From: Streptomyces sp. NBC_00223
Lineage (GTDB): Bacteria > Actinomycetota > Actinomycetes > Streptomycetales > Streptomycetaceae
Length of the DNA stretch: 64,000 bases
NCBI RefSeq assembly: GCF_036199905.1
Contig: NZ_CP108109.1
Location: 2,418,001-2,482,000 of the forward strand
Direction: 5' to 3'
This document shows positions 38,552-47,041 of the stretch, one piece after another. A program made the translations under genes and the position numbers. The first letter of the stretch is position 1, and each line of letters opens with the position of its first letter. The notes under the pieces were generated by a model, which had not been told where the DNA came from, did not search any database, and worked only from the letters and a program-made list of their open reading frames with translations.

Positions 38552-39117
38552 GAAACCCCCATGCGAAGCGAGTTGTCGCGGATGCGGTGTCGCCGCTATG
38601 CGTACACGCCGTACCGCAGAGCGATACTCTTTCGCTGATCGGTTCATGTCAGGGATATGGTTTCCCCAAGAAAAGGTCAAGGAACCTTCTCCGACGGGGA
38701 GTTGAGCCGTCCGTGGAGGGGCGTACTCCGGTTCGCGGGGGCACGATTCGACGCTAGCAGCGTGCGGCACACGGGACCAGAGGGCCCCATCCGACCCAAA
38801 CCACCCGCGGTGCACACGGAGTTGGGCCCGGCACTCGCGCACCGGGGCTTTCGGCGGGACGGCGGGACGGCCGCTGCGGTGATCGCCGCGAGAAGGGGGG
38901 CGATGCTGCACGGTGGCCGCGCCCGGCCGGCCCCGCCCGCGTCCGGCCGCACGAAAACGGTCCCGGGCCATACGGAGACGGTCCCGTCCGGAAGGACGCG
39001 ACCGCGAACGTGGAGGCTGTCCCCGGGTACTCCGACCCCGGTGTCCGGCCGGAGGGACCTCAAGGGGGGTGCGGCCAGCGGAACCCCCGCCGCGCGAGGC
39101 GAGGCCGAGCGCAAAAG
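38552..39117. other. 566-bp intergenic stretch upstream of S53 peptidase
   Basis: The 150 bp next to the peptidase are AT-richer (TATGCGTACACGCCGTACCGC, GCGATACTCTTTCGCTGATC) and probably hold its promoter. The remainder is GC-rich without a supported gene. Long overlapping open frames on both strands have no ribosome binding sites and read as Arg/Pro/Gly filler. Confidence 0.5.
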
Positions 39118-39164
39118 AGAGGGCGAGACCGGTCCGCGTTTTTCGCGGACCGGTCTCGCCCTCT
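39118..39164 (-). terminator. Long perfect hairpin terminating tRNA-Ala
   Basis: An 18-bp perfect stem (GGGCGAGACCGGTCCGCG at 39121-39138 with 39144-39161) extends to about 21 bp; the loop is TTTTT. It lies 7 bp beyond the tRNA 3' end. A weaker homologue of the same hairpin is at 41545-41590 after the second tRNA copy. Confidence 0.85.
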
Positions 39165-39170
39165 TGCTTG

Positions 39171-39243
<73 letters not shown>

Positions 39244-39277
39244 TCGGCGGGCGGTGAGGCCCGGCGACCCGCGCTAC

Positions 39278-39306
39278 ATTACACGGCCGCGGGGGCCCTC
39301 CGCCAA
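39278..39306 (-). promoter_or_regulatory. Candidate tRNA-Ala copy 1 promoter
   Basis: On the - strand TTGGCG (39306-39301) and TGTAAT (39283-39278) are 17 bp apart, about 35 bp before the mature tRNA 5' end. This is a plausible housekeeping promoter giving a short 5' leader. Confidence 0.45.
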
Positions 39307-39468
39307 CTCGTATCCGGGCCGCCGCGGCGCCGCGACCTCGGGGTTCCCCTGCTGTAAGGGGCCACCTTGCAGTGTTCATGAATCCTCAACATTCCGCGGG
39401 TCCGCGCGGGGTTACGGTGAGGTCGACTTATCGCCGCAAACGGCCGGACGACGAGCCTGGAGAGCCCC

Positions 39469-40539
39469 TTGACCACCGCGTTCGACCCCATCGACCTGGC
39501 CGGACTCGCCCTTCCCAACCGCATCGCGATGGCGCCCATGACCCGCAGCCGCGCGCACGGGCCCGGGCTCAGCCCCACCGACGCCACCGCCGTGTACTAC
39601 GCGCAGCGCGCCTCGGCCGGACTGATCGTCACCGAGGGCGTCCAGCCCTCCGTCGTGGGCCAGGGCTACCCCGACACCCCGGGGCTGCACAGCGACGAGC
39701 AGATCGCCGCCTGGCGCAAGGTGACCGACGCCGTGCACACGGCCGGCGGCCGGATCTTCGCCCAGCTGATGCACACCGGCCGGATCGGCCACCCCTCGAT
39801 GCTGCCCGACGGGCTGATCCCGGTCGGCCCCTCCCCCGTCGCCGCCCGCGGCAAGGCGTACACCGCGCAGGGCGCGAAGGAGTACGTCGTCCCCGAGCCG
39901 CTGACCGAGGACGGCATACGGCAGACCGTCGAGGACCATGTGTCCGCCGCCCGCAACGCGGTCGCCGCCGGGTTCGACGGCGTCGAGGTGCACGGCGCCA
40001 ACGGCTATCTCGTCCACCAGTTCCTGGCCCCGAACGCCAACCTCCGCACCGACGCGTGGGGCGGCGACGAGCACGGCCGTATCCGCCTCGCGGTGGAGGT
40101 GGTGCGCGCGGTGGCCGAGGCGATCGGCCCGGAGCGCACGGGGCTGCGGGTCTCCCCCGGCCACACCCTCGGCGACATCGACGAGCCCGAGCCGGACGCC
40201 ACGTATCTGGCCCTGGTACGCGCCCTGGAGCCGATCGGCCCCGCCTATCTGCACGTCGTGGAGAACGGCAACCGCCCGCTGACCCTGGAGCTGCGCAAGC
40301 GGTTCGGCGGCGTGCTGATCCTCAACGTCCAGCGGGCGGGCACCTGGTCGGGCCCGGCCGAACTCGCGCTGATCGAGGACGGCACCGCCGACATCGTGTC
40401 GTACGGCGCCCTCTTCCTCGCCAACCCCGATCTGCCGCGCAGGCTCCGCGCGGGCGGACCGTTCAACACCCCCGACCGGGCGACGTACTACGGCGGCGGC
40501 GACCGCGGCTACATCGACTACCCGGCCCTGGACGAGTGA
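39469..40539 (+). CDS. Old yellow enzyme family NADH:flavin oxidoreductase
   Basis: A 356-residue FMN-dependent ene-reductase (NemA/OYE class), reducing activated C=C bonds such as enones, maleimides or nitro-compounds. FMN-binding N-terminus is LALPNRIAMAPMTRSRA; the substrate-activating pair is His175/Asn178 in EVHGANGYLVHQF; NANLRTDAWGG and RVSPGHT follow, and the C-terminal phosphate site is VSYGALFLANPDL. The start is TTG at 39469 with GGAGAG eight bases before; this is the family N-terminus. It lies between the two tRNA-Ala copies and is convergent with the broken MFS gene. OYE and DHA2-type MFS genes are often neighbours, so they may have arrived together. Confidence 0.93.
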   Translation: MTTAFDPIDLAGLALPNRIAMAPMTRSRAHGPGLSPTDATAVYYAQRASAGLIVTEGVQPSVVGQGYPDTPGLHSDEQIAAWRKVTDAVHTAGGRIFAQLMHTGRIGHPSMLPDGLIPVGPSPVAARGKAYTAQGAKEYVVPEPLTEDGIRQTVEDHVSAARNAVAAGFDGVEVHGANGYLVHQFLAPNANLRTDAWGGDEHGRIRLAVEVVRAVAEAIGPERTGLRVSPGHTLGDIDEPEPDATYLALVRALEPIGPAYLHVVENGNRPLTLELRKRFGGVLILNVQRAGTWSGPAELALIEDGTADIVSYGALFLANPDLPRRLRAGGPFNTPDRATYYGGGDRGYIDYPALDE

Positions 40540-40586
40540 GCGCCCTGGACGGGTGAGCCGCGAGAGGCCGCCGGCCGCCCTGAAGC

Positions 40587-41531
40587 TCAGGCCCGCCGCG
40601 CCCGCCACCGCACCGCGCACCCCGCGCCGGCCAGCGACACCGCCGTCAGCGCCACCGCCGTGACCGCGTACGCGTGCGCCGAGGCGTGCGCGCCGCCGCC
40701 CCCGGCCAGCCGGTTGAGGAAGAACGTGCCGATCGTCGCGACCCCGACCAGCCGGCCGAGCTGCGTGACCGTGGCCAGCAGCCCGCTCGCGTCCGCCGCG
40801 TCCCCCGGCGCGACCCGGGACAGCGCCAGGGTGAAGGTGGGGCTGAACGCGAGCCCCAGCCCGAGGCCCAGCATCAGCAGCGTCGCGTAGAGCCAGGGGC
40901 CGCCGTCCCCGCCGCCGCGCAGCGCCAGACCGAGGCCCGCGAAGGACAGCGCCGAGAGCAGCAGCCCGGTCACGGCCATCCACGGCCGCCAGGAGACCGG
41001 CAGCCGCCGCCAGGTCAGTCCGATGCCGCCGAAGGTCACCGCGCAGGTCACAAAGGTCAGCCCGGTGCGCAGCGCGCTGTACCCGAGCCCCGACTGGAGG
41101 TGCAGCGCGACCGCGAAGAGAAAGCCCGCGTTGACCGCCATGGTCACGATGATCACGGTGATCGCGCTCGCCATCCCCGGCGCGCGCAGCACCCGCCCGG
41201 TCACCAGCGGCGCGCCGCCGCGCCGCGCGATCCGTGACTCGATGACCGTGAACAGCGCGAAGAACACCGCGCTCAGCGCCAGACACACCCATCCCCACAG
41301 CGGCCGGCCCTCCGCCTGCCCGAGCACCAGCGGCACGGTGAACAGCGTGACGGCCGCGGCCAGTACGGTCAGCCCCGGCAGGTCCGGTCGGCGCCGCCGC
41401 CCGGTCGCGCCGCGCTCTTCGGCGGGCAGGACGCGCGGGGCGATCACCAGCATGGCCAGGCCGATCGGCACGTTGACCAGGAAGACCGGCCGCCAGCCGA
41501 TGGCGAAGCCCCCGCCGCGCGAGACGAAGCC
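40587..41531 (-). pseudogene. DHA2/EmrB-type MFS transporter, N-terminal half missing
   Basis: The remaining ~315 codons encode about eight to nine transmembrane helices of a 14-helix drug:H+ antiporter. The upstream end reads GGGFAIGWRPVFLVNVPIGLAM, the conserved motif between helices 5 and 6 of this family, and the frame then meets a stop at 41532-41534 with the tRNA-terminator sequence starting at once. About 160 N-terminal residues, including motif A, are absent from the window. A GTG at 41471 could start a 294-residue fragment, but it would lack half the transport fold. The 3' part (TFTLALSRVAPGDAADASGLL) is normal. The break coincides with the duplicated tRNA-Ala block. Confidence 0.85.
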
Positions 41532-41595
41532 TCACAAAAAGGAGAAGGCGGGACCCGTCCGCGCCTTTTGCGGACAGATCTCGCCCTCTCGCTTG

Positions 41596-41668
<73 letters not shown>

Positions 41669-41814
41669 GCGTCCGCCCGGGATGTCCCGGCGACGTGAAG
41701 AAGCATAGCCGGTCAGCGGACCGGAAACGAAATCGGCCCGACGGCCAGGTGGGAGCCCGGCGGGAGCCCGGCAACCGCCACCGGGACGGCACGGCGAACC
41801 GCCGCCCGCGAGGG

Positions 41815-42468
41815 CTACGCGTCGTCGCCGAGGACCGCTTCCGGGAGCGTGCCGGCGTTGTGCTCGGTGAGCCGCCAGCCGCGCGCGCCCTCGCCCAGCA
41901 CCGACCAGCAGCAGTTGGACAGGCCGCCGAGCGCCTCCCAGCTCTCCGGGTGGAGGCCGAGCAGCCGGCCGATGGTCGTACGGATGGTGCCGCCGTGGCT
42001 GACCACGACCAGCACCCCGTCCTCGGCCAGCTTGTCGGCCGCGGTGAGCACGACGGGCGCGGCCCGGTCGGCGACCTCGGTCTCCAGCTCGCCGCCGCCG
42101 CGCCGCACCGGCTCACCGCGCTTCCACGCCCGGTACTGCTCGCCGTACCGCTCCAGGATCTCGGCGTGGGTCAGCCCCTGCCACAGGCCCGCGTAGGTCT
42201 CGCGCAGGCCCTCGTAGTGGGTGACCGGCAGGCCGGTGAGCTCGGCCAGCTCGGCGGCGGTGTCGGCGGCGCGGGACAGGTCCGAGGCGACGATCGCGTC
42301 GGGGGACAGCGCGGCCAGCAGCCGGGCCGCGCGGCGGGCCTGGGCCACACCGGTCTCGGTCAGCTCGATGTCGGTGTTGCCCTGGAAGCGCTGCTCCAGA
42401 TTCCACGCGGTCTGGCCGTGCCGCCAGAGTACGATCCGGCGGCCCCGGCCACTCCTCGTCCCGTTCAG
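41815..42468 (-). CDS. Histidine phosphatase family protein (phosphoglycerate-mutase-like)
   Basis: A 217-residue branch-1 histidine phosphatase. The catalytic RHG motif is in IVLWRHGQTAWNLEQRF (about 13-29, phospho-histidine in RHG), the second catalytic part is VVVSHGGTIRT (His-Gly), and the acid is GLRETYAGLWQG. In-frame ATG, GTG or TTG codons occur only after the RHG motif, which is indispensable; the frame can begin with CTG at 42468 (LNGTRSGRGRR), which has GGGAG six bases upstream and is one base beyond the rsfS stop. A rare CTG start is therefore proposed. It is the third gene in nadD-LCP-rsfS order and likely co-transcribed with rsfS. Confidence 0.88.
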   Translation of the reverse strand: MNGTRSGRGRRIVLWRHGQTAWNLEQRFQGNTDIELTETGVAQARRAARLLAALSPDAIVASDLSRAADTAAELAELTGLPVTHYEGLRETYAGLWQGLTHAEILERYGEQYRAWKRGEPVRRGGGELETEVADRAAPVVLTAADKLAEDGVLVVVSHGGTIRTTIGRLLGLHPESWEALGGLSNCCWSVLGEGARGWRLTEHNAGTLPEAVLGDDA

Positions 42469-42469
42469 C

Positions 42470-42901
42470 TCAGGCTCCCTCGTCCTCGGCCGCCGCGTTC
42501 GCCCGCGCGTGCTCGGCCCCCTTGCCGCGGGTGGCCACCGCGTCCGCGGGCAGCCCGATCTCCGGGCAGTCCTTCCACAGCCGCTCCAGAGCGTAGAAGA
42601 CCCGCTCCTCGGAGTGCTGGACGTGCACGACGATGTCGATGTAGTCGAGCAGCACCCAGCGGCCGTCCCGCTCGCCCTCGCGCCGCACCGGCTTGGCGTC
42701 CAGCTCCTTGGACAGGGCCTCCTCGATGCCGTCGACGATGGCCTTGACCTGCCGGTCGTTGGGCGCGGAGGCGACCAGGAAGACGTCGGTGATCGAGAGC
42801 ACGTCGCTGACGTCGTAGGCGATGATGTCGTGCGCGAGCTTGTCGGCGGCCGCCTGTGCGGCGGCGCGGGTCAGCTCGGTGGAACGGTCAGTGGCGGTCA
42901 C
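42470..42901 (-). CDS. rsfS: Ribosome silencing factor RsfS
   Basis: RsfS binds ribosomal protein uL14 and blocks subunit joining in starvation or stationary phase. The 143 residues match the family: AAADKLAHDIIAYDVSDVLSITDVFLVASAPNDRQV (split here, about 16-52), DGRWVLLDYIDIVVHVQ (split, about 80-96) and YALERLWKDCPEI. The GTG at 42901 is used with GGAAAG about ten bases away. The gene follows LCP and nadD on the same strand, an arrangement (nadD-rsfS) conserved in many bacteria. The tail after residue 120 is a disordered Ala/Glu segment. Confidence 0.95.
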   Translation of the reverse strand: MTATDRSTELTRAAAQAAADKLAHDIIAYDVSDVLSITDVFLVASAPNDRQVKAIVDGIEEALSKELDAKPVRREGERDGRWVLLDYIDIVVHVQHSEERVFYALERLWKDCPEIGLPADAVATRGKGAEHARANAAAEDEGA

Positions 42902-43034
42902 AGAAGCGGCTTTCCGGTCGGGGGCTGGTCTCCCCCAAGGGTCTCACGACCCTCCGACAGCCCCCGACCGGATTTCGCCCGGCCGTGGACCCGCCCGCCC
43001 GGGTACGGCCGTGGACCCGCCCCCGGTACGACGG

Positions 43035-43067
43035 CGGGCCCGCGGTCCGGGAAGGACCGCGGGCCCG
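43035..43067 (-). terminator. Strong hairpin downstream of LCP gene
   Basis: GGGCCCGCGGTCC (43036-43048) is perfectly complementary to 43054-43066 with loop GGGAA, plus an extra C-G pair outside. It sits 40 bp beyond the LCP stop and may separate the LCP transcript from rsfS. Confidence 0.75.
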
Positions 43068-43106
43068 TACCGGCCCGGTGGGCGCCCGGGGCGCCCGGCG
43101 AACCGC

Positions 43107-45029
43107 TCAGTCCGACTTCGGCAGCTTGTAGTCCTGGCCGAGCACCACCGTGATGTCCGCGTTCGCCGGCACCGTGCCCTTCTTGACCTCGGTCGCCGGG
43201 AGCCCCAGCGTGGCGGCCACGTCCCGGGCCGCGGCCTCCCGGGCCGGGTCGGCGTAGTACACGACCGAAGCGGCCTGGGTGCTGCCCGCCTTGCCGCCGG
43301 GCACATAGACGTACGTGCCGCCGTTGACGATCGCGGCCTGCGCCATCGGGGCGGCCTTGTCGTTGCCTGTGGCGTCCTTGATCTGGACCCGGGGCTGGGC
43401 GGAGGCGCCGGTGGACTGCTTGACCGAGCCGCCGAGCACGTCCTTGACCACGCTGTCGGTGGCCTGCGTGCTGAGCGTGCCGTCCTTCTGCACGGGCAGC
43501 GTCGTCGTGTCGTAGGCGCCGGTCTTGGCCAGGTCCGACAACTTCGCGAGCGATGCGCCGAGTTGGCTGTCGGTCAGCGACGGGTCGAGGATCTGGCCGA
43601 GCGACTGCACGGTCCTGGTGGCGTCGTCCGGGTCGCTCGGCATCTTCTTCAGCACCGCCACCATGACCTGCCCGAACCGGCCGAGCTGGTCGGTCTGCGT
43701 CTCGCCAGGCCCCTGGTACGTGGCGTAGGCGACGGCGGCCTGACCGCTGAGGTCCTGCTGCTCGCCCTTGTTCACGAGCGTCTTGTCGCGGTCCTTGCCG
43801 GTGCCCTTCACGGCGGCGTTGGTGTCGACGATCACATCGCCGAGCGCGTCGACCAGCAGTTCCAGATACGGCGAGTCGAGCCGCCAGCTGCCGCTGATGT
43901 TCGTGCCCAGCAGCCCGTTGAGCGCGTCCCTGGTCGGGCCGACGCCGTCGGAGACGGACGCGTCGAGCGTGCTCGCGGAACCGTCGTCGCCGCTCAGCTG
44001 GAGGGAGTTGGGGATCAGCACGGAGGTGCCGCGGCCCTTGCTCTCGTTGTCGACCAGCAGCGCGGTGGAGCTGGCGCCGCCCTGCACCGGGAGCAGATGG
44101 ACGACGATCACATCGCGCTTCTGGGAGCCGCCGGGCGCGGCCGTGACGGCGGCGTCCTTGCCGAGCCCGGGGATCTTGCCCGCGCGCCACAGATAGCCCG
44201 CGCCGCCCAGCATGGCGAGCACCAGCAGCACCACGAGGCCCACCTTGCGGTTGTGGCTGCGGCGCTTGGCCTCCTCGCGGCGCTCGGTGCGCGACTCGGA
44301 GAACTTCAGCCAGTCGATGACCTCGTCGGACTCCTCCGACTCCTCGTCGACGAAGGCGAACTGCTCGGTCTGGTAACCGGGTTCACCGGGGCCGGGCGCG
44401 GACTCCGGCCCTGCGGCCGGCTCCTCGGGGACGGCCCGCTGCTGCCCGGTGTCGTATACGGGCGGCTGCTGCCCGGTCCCGTAGACGGGCTGCTGACCCG
44501 TCTCGTGGACCGGCTGCTGTCCGGTGTCGTACAGGGGTTGCTGTCCGGTGTCGTACACCGGCTGCTGCCCGGTGCCGTAGCCCGTGCCGTAGACCGGCTG
44601 CTGTCCCGTCTCGTACAGGGGCTGCTGCCCGGTCCCGTAGACCGGCTGCTGGCCCGTGTCGTAGACCGGCTGCTGACCGGTGTCGTACAGGGGCTGCTGA
44701 CCGGTCCCGTAGACCGGTTGTTGACCCGTGTCGTAGCCCTGGGGCTGCGGGGGCTGCTCGTAGTACGGCTGCTGGGGCTGCTGCGGGATCCAGCCCTGCT
44801 GCTGGCCGCCGTAGCCCTGCGCGGGGTCGGCGTAGTACGGGTCCGTGTAGGTCTGCTGCTGCGGCGGCGGTGCCTGCTGGGGGACCTGGGGCTGCGGGGG
44901 CGGCAGCGGCCTGCCGTACGCGTCGTAACCGTAGTGCTGCTGCTGGTAGTAGGGCTCCTGCGCGTAGGGGTCTCTCTCGTCGTCTGGACCTCCCTGGGCG
45001 TAGTGCCCGCGGGGGTTTGCGTCGTTCAC
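43107..45029 (-). CDS. LytR-CpsA-Psr (LCP) family protein with octapeptide repeats
   Basis: A 640-residue membrane protein. LCP enzymes transfer wall glycopolymers (teichoic acid, capsule, arabinogalactan) to peptidoglycan. The N-terminal ~240 residues are cytoplasmic, Gln/Tyr/Pro-rich, and include 12 copies of an octapeptide Y-D/G/E-T-G-Q-Q-P-V/L. A TM helix (VGLVVLLVLAMLGGAGYLW, about 262-280) is followed by the extracellular LCP-like domain (TSVLIPNSLQL, GGASSTALLVDN) and a LytR_C domain (VQIKDATGNDKAA through VVLGQDYKLP). The conserved Arg-rich pyrophosphate pocket is degenerate, so activity is not certain. The GTG at 45029 has AAGGGG six bases upstream. It lies just after nadD and may serve the glycan locus further right. 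Confidence 0.85.
   Translation of the reverse strand: MNDANPRGHYAQGGPDDERDPYAQEPYYQQQHYGYDAYGRPLPPPQPQVPQQAPPPQQQTYTDPYYADPAQGYGGQQQGWIPQQPQQPYYEQPPQPQGYDTGQQPVYGTGQQPLYDTGQQPVYDTGQQPVYGTGQQPLYETGQQPVYGTGYGTGQQPVYDTGQQPLYDTGQQPVHETGQQPVYGTGQQPPVYDTGQQRAVPEEPAAGPESAPGPGEPGYQTEQFAFVDEESEESDEVIDWLKFSESRTERREEAKRRSHNRKVGLVVLLVLAMLGGAGYLWRAGKIPGLGKDAAVTAAPGGSQKRDVIVVHLLPVQGGASSTALLVDNESKGRGTSVLIPNSLQLSGDDGSASTLDASVSDGVGPTRDALNGLLGTNISGSWRLDSPYLELLVDALGDVIVDTNAAVKGTGKDRDKTLVNKGEQQDLSGQAAVAYATYQGPGETQTDQLGRFGQVMVAVLKKMPSDPDDATRTVQSLGQILDPSLTDSQLGASLAKLSDLAKTGAYDTTTLPVQKDGTLSTQATDSVVKDVLGGSVKQSTGASAQPRVQIKDATGNDKAAPMAQAAIVNGGTYVYVPGGKAGSTQAASVVYYADPAREAAARDVAATLGLPATEVKKGTVPANADITVVLGQDYKLPKSD
44425..44745. 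repeat. 24-bp coding repeats (YxTGQQPV) in the LCP gene
   Basis: Twelve tandem copies of a 24-bp unit (Y-x-TGQQP-V/L) plus one 12-bp partial (YGTG) are present in the cytoplasmic tail. Synonymous differences between adjacent copies (CTGCTGCCCGGTCCCG versus TTGCTGTCCGGTGTCG types) suggest selection on the peptide rather than fresh slippage. Confidence 0.9.
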
Positions 45030-45059
45030 GAGGAACCCCTTCACGTATTTCGTTCGCCG

Positions 45060-45662
45060 CTACCCGGTCGCGTTCCGGTACAGCGCGCGTTTGTCGATGT
45101 AGCGCACCACACCGTCCGGAACCAAGTACCAGACCGGTTCACCCTTGGCCACCCGCTCGCGGCAGCCGGTCGAGGAGATGGCCAGTGCCGGGACCTCCAC
45201 CAGCGACACACCGCCCTCGGGGAGTCCCGGGTCCGACAGCGTATGCCCAGGACGTGTCACCCCGATGAAATGCGCGAGGGAGAAAAGTTCGCCGACATCC
45301 CGCCAGGACAGGATCTGCGACAGCGCGTCGGCACCGGTGATGAAGAACAGCTCCGCCGCCGGGTGCTCCGCGCGCAGGTCCCGGAGGGTGTCGATGGTGT
45401 ACGTCAGACCACCGCGGTCGATGTCGCTGCGGCTGACCGAGAACTGCGGGTTGGAGGCGGTGGCGATCACCGTCATCAAATAGCGGTCCTCGGCCGGGGA
45501 GACCTTGCGGTGGTCCTTCTGCCAGGGCTGGCCGGTGGGCACGAAGACGACCTCGTCGAGGTGGAAAAGGCTCGCCACCTCGCTCGCGGCCACCAGGTGC
45601 CCGTGATGGACGGGGTCGAACGTACCGCCCATCACACCGATGCGCTGCTTCGCGGCGGTCAT
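45060..45662 (-). CDS. nadD: Nicotinate-nucleotide adenylyltransferase
   Basis: NadD adenylates nicotinate mononucleotide in NAD synthesis. The 200 residues carry the nucleotidyltransferase motif [12 protein letters not shown] (12-23), [42 protein letters not shown] (ISSTxxR motif) and [11 protein letters not shown]. The start ATG is at 45662. It is separated by a single base from the stop of the 49-residue membrane peptide gene and followed by LCP after a 30-bp gap, forming a - strand operon. Confidence 0.97.
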   Translation of the reverse strand: MTAAKQRIGVMGGTFDPVHHGHLVAASEVASLFHLDEVVFVPTGQPWQKDHRKVSPAEDRYLMTVIATASNPQFSVSRSDIDRGGLTYTIDTLRDLRAEHPAAELFFITGADALSQILSWRDVGELFSLAHFIGVTRPGHTLSDPGLPEGGVSLVEVPALAISSTGCRERVAKGEPVWYLVPDGVVRYIDKRALYRNATG

Positions 45663-45663
45663 G

Positions 45664-45813
45664 TTAGTCGCGGTTGAAGCGGGTGACGAGCCAGAGCAGG
45701 AGCAACAGCGCGCCCAGGGCGCCGAAACCGGTGAGGTAGGGGCTCAGGCTGTGGTGGTGACCGCCGCCGGACTCGGCGAGAGCGGTCAGGGCGGAGGCTG
45801 CGGCAGTCGTCAT
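45664..45813 (-). CDS. 49-residue single-helix membrane peptide
   Basis: A small gene starting at the ATG at 45813 ([15 protein letters not shown]). A His-rich loop GGGHHH precedes a transmembrane helix ([18 protein letters not shown]) and a basic C-terminus NRD. It ends one base before the nadD start, so translation is likely coupled. Related ~50-residue peptides with the VTRFNRD ending occur next to nadD in other Streptomyces as far as I recall. No function is known. A Shine-Dalgarno candidate (AAAGGG) is about 12 bases away, which is long. Confidence 0.75.
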   Translation of the reverse strand: MTTAAASALTALAESGGGHHHSLSPYLTGFGALGALLLLLWLVTRFNRD

Positions 45814-45952
45814 GGTCAGCAGGACCCTTTGCTTACTCGGGGACGGGCGGTAAGACTCTCGGCACATCGTACGGGCGGCCGGAAGGGAACTTCGCGCAGG
45901 CTCCGCGCGTCCAGGTCTATGTACCGAACGGCTAGCAGGGGGTTGGGCCAGT

Positions 45953-47041
45953 ATGTCCGAGCCGAACGAACCGAACGACGCACAAGGCGCGGGAGGCAGC
46001 TCGGGCGAGAAGCTGCCCGGGCGCACCCGCAGGAGCTTCCCCGACATCTCGTCGCGGGCCTACGAGCACCCGGCGGACCGGTCGGCGCTGGTGGCGCTGC
46101 GCAAGCTGAGCGGATTCGACACCGTCTTCAAGGCGTTGAGCGGGCTGCTGCCCGAGCGGAGCCTGCGGCTGCTGTTCCTGTCGGACTCGGTGCGGGTGGG
46201 CGACGAGCAGTTCGCGCATCTGTACGCGATGCTGCGGGACGCCTGCTCCATCCTGGACCTGGAGAAGGTCCCGGACATGTACGTCACGCAGGACCCGAAG
46301 CCGAACGCGATGTGCGTCGGCATGGACGAGCCGATCATCGTCGTCACCACCGGTCTGGTGGAACTCCTGGACGAGGAGGAGATGCGGGCCGTCGTCGGCC
46401 ACGAGGTGGGCCACGCGCTGTCCGGTCACTCGGTCTACCGGACGATACTGCTGTTCCTGACGAATCTGGCCCTGCGGGTCGCCTGGATTCCGCTGGGCAA
46501 TCTGGCGGTGCTGGGAATCGTCACGGCGCTGCGCGAGTGGTTCCGCAAGTCGGAGCTGTCCGCGGACCGGGCCGGGCTGCTGGTCGGCCAGGACCTCCAG
46601 GCGTCGATGCGCGGCCTGATGAAGATCGCGGGCGGCAACCATCTGCACGAGATGAACGTGGACGCGTTCCTCAAGCAGGCCGACGAGTACGAGGCGGCCG
46701 GCGATCTGCGCGACTCGGTGCTCAAGATCCTCAATGTGCTGCCGCGCTCGCACCCCTTCACCACCGTGCGCGCCGCCGAGCTGCGCACGTGGGCCGCCTC
46801 GCGGGACTACCAGCGGCTGATGGACGGCCACTACCCGCGGCGCACCGAGGACAAGGACACCTCGGTCTACGACTCCTTCAAGGAGTCCGCGAGCCACTAC
46901 GCCGACACGGTGAAGCAGAGCAAGGACCCGCTGATGGGCCTGATACGCGATCTGTCGAACGGCGCCGGGGACCTCGGCGGCAAGCTGCGCGACCGCTTCA
47001 CAGGGCCGGGTCAGGCGTCGGGAGAAGCAGCGGAGGATTGA
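45953..47041 (+). CDS. M48 family membrane-associated metallopeptidase
   Basis: A 362-residue HtpX/M48-type zinc protease. The zinc motif is GHEVGHALSGH, i.e. His150, Glu151, His154, and the third ligand is in SELSADRAGLLV. A helical segment follows (ILLFLTNLALRVAWIPLGNLAVLGIV, in two halves), which probably contacts or spans the membrane. YVTQDPKPNAMCVGMDEP is a typical M48 pre-motif. The ATG at 45953 begins an acidic, disordered tail. Substrate unknown; membrane quality control is the usual role. It is convergent with the next - strand gene, overlapping its 3' end by 44 bp, and divergent from the small peptide-nadD operon. Confidence 0.9.
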   Translation: MSEPNEPNDAQGAGGSSGEKLPGRTRRSFPDISSRAYEHPADRSALVALRKLSGFDTVFKALSGLLPERSLRLLFLSDSVRVGDEQFAHLYAMLRDACSILDLEKVPDMYVTQDPKPNAMCVGMDEPIIVVTTGLVELLDEEEMRAVVGHEVGHALSGHSVYRTILLFLTNLALRVAWIPLGNLAVLGIVTALREWFRKSELSADRAGLLVGQDLQASMRGLMKIAGGNHLHEMNVDAFLKQADEYEAAGDLRDSVLKILNVLPRSHPFTTVRAAELRTWAASRDYQRLMDGHYPRRTEDKDTSVYDSFKESASHYADTVKQSKDPLMGLIRDLSNGAGDLGGKLRDRFTGPGQASGEAAED

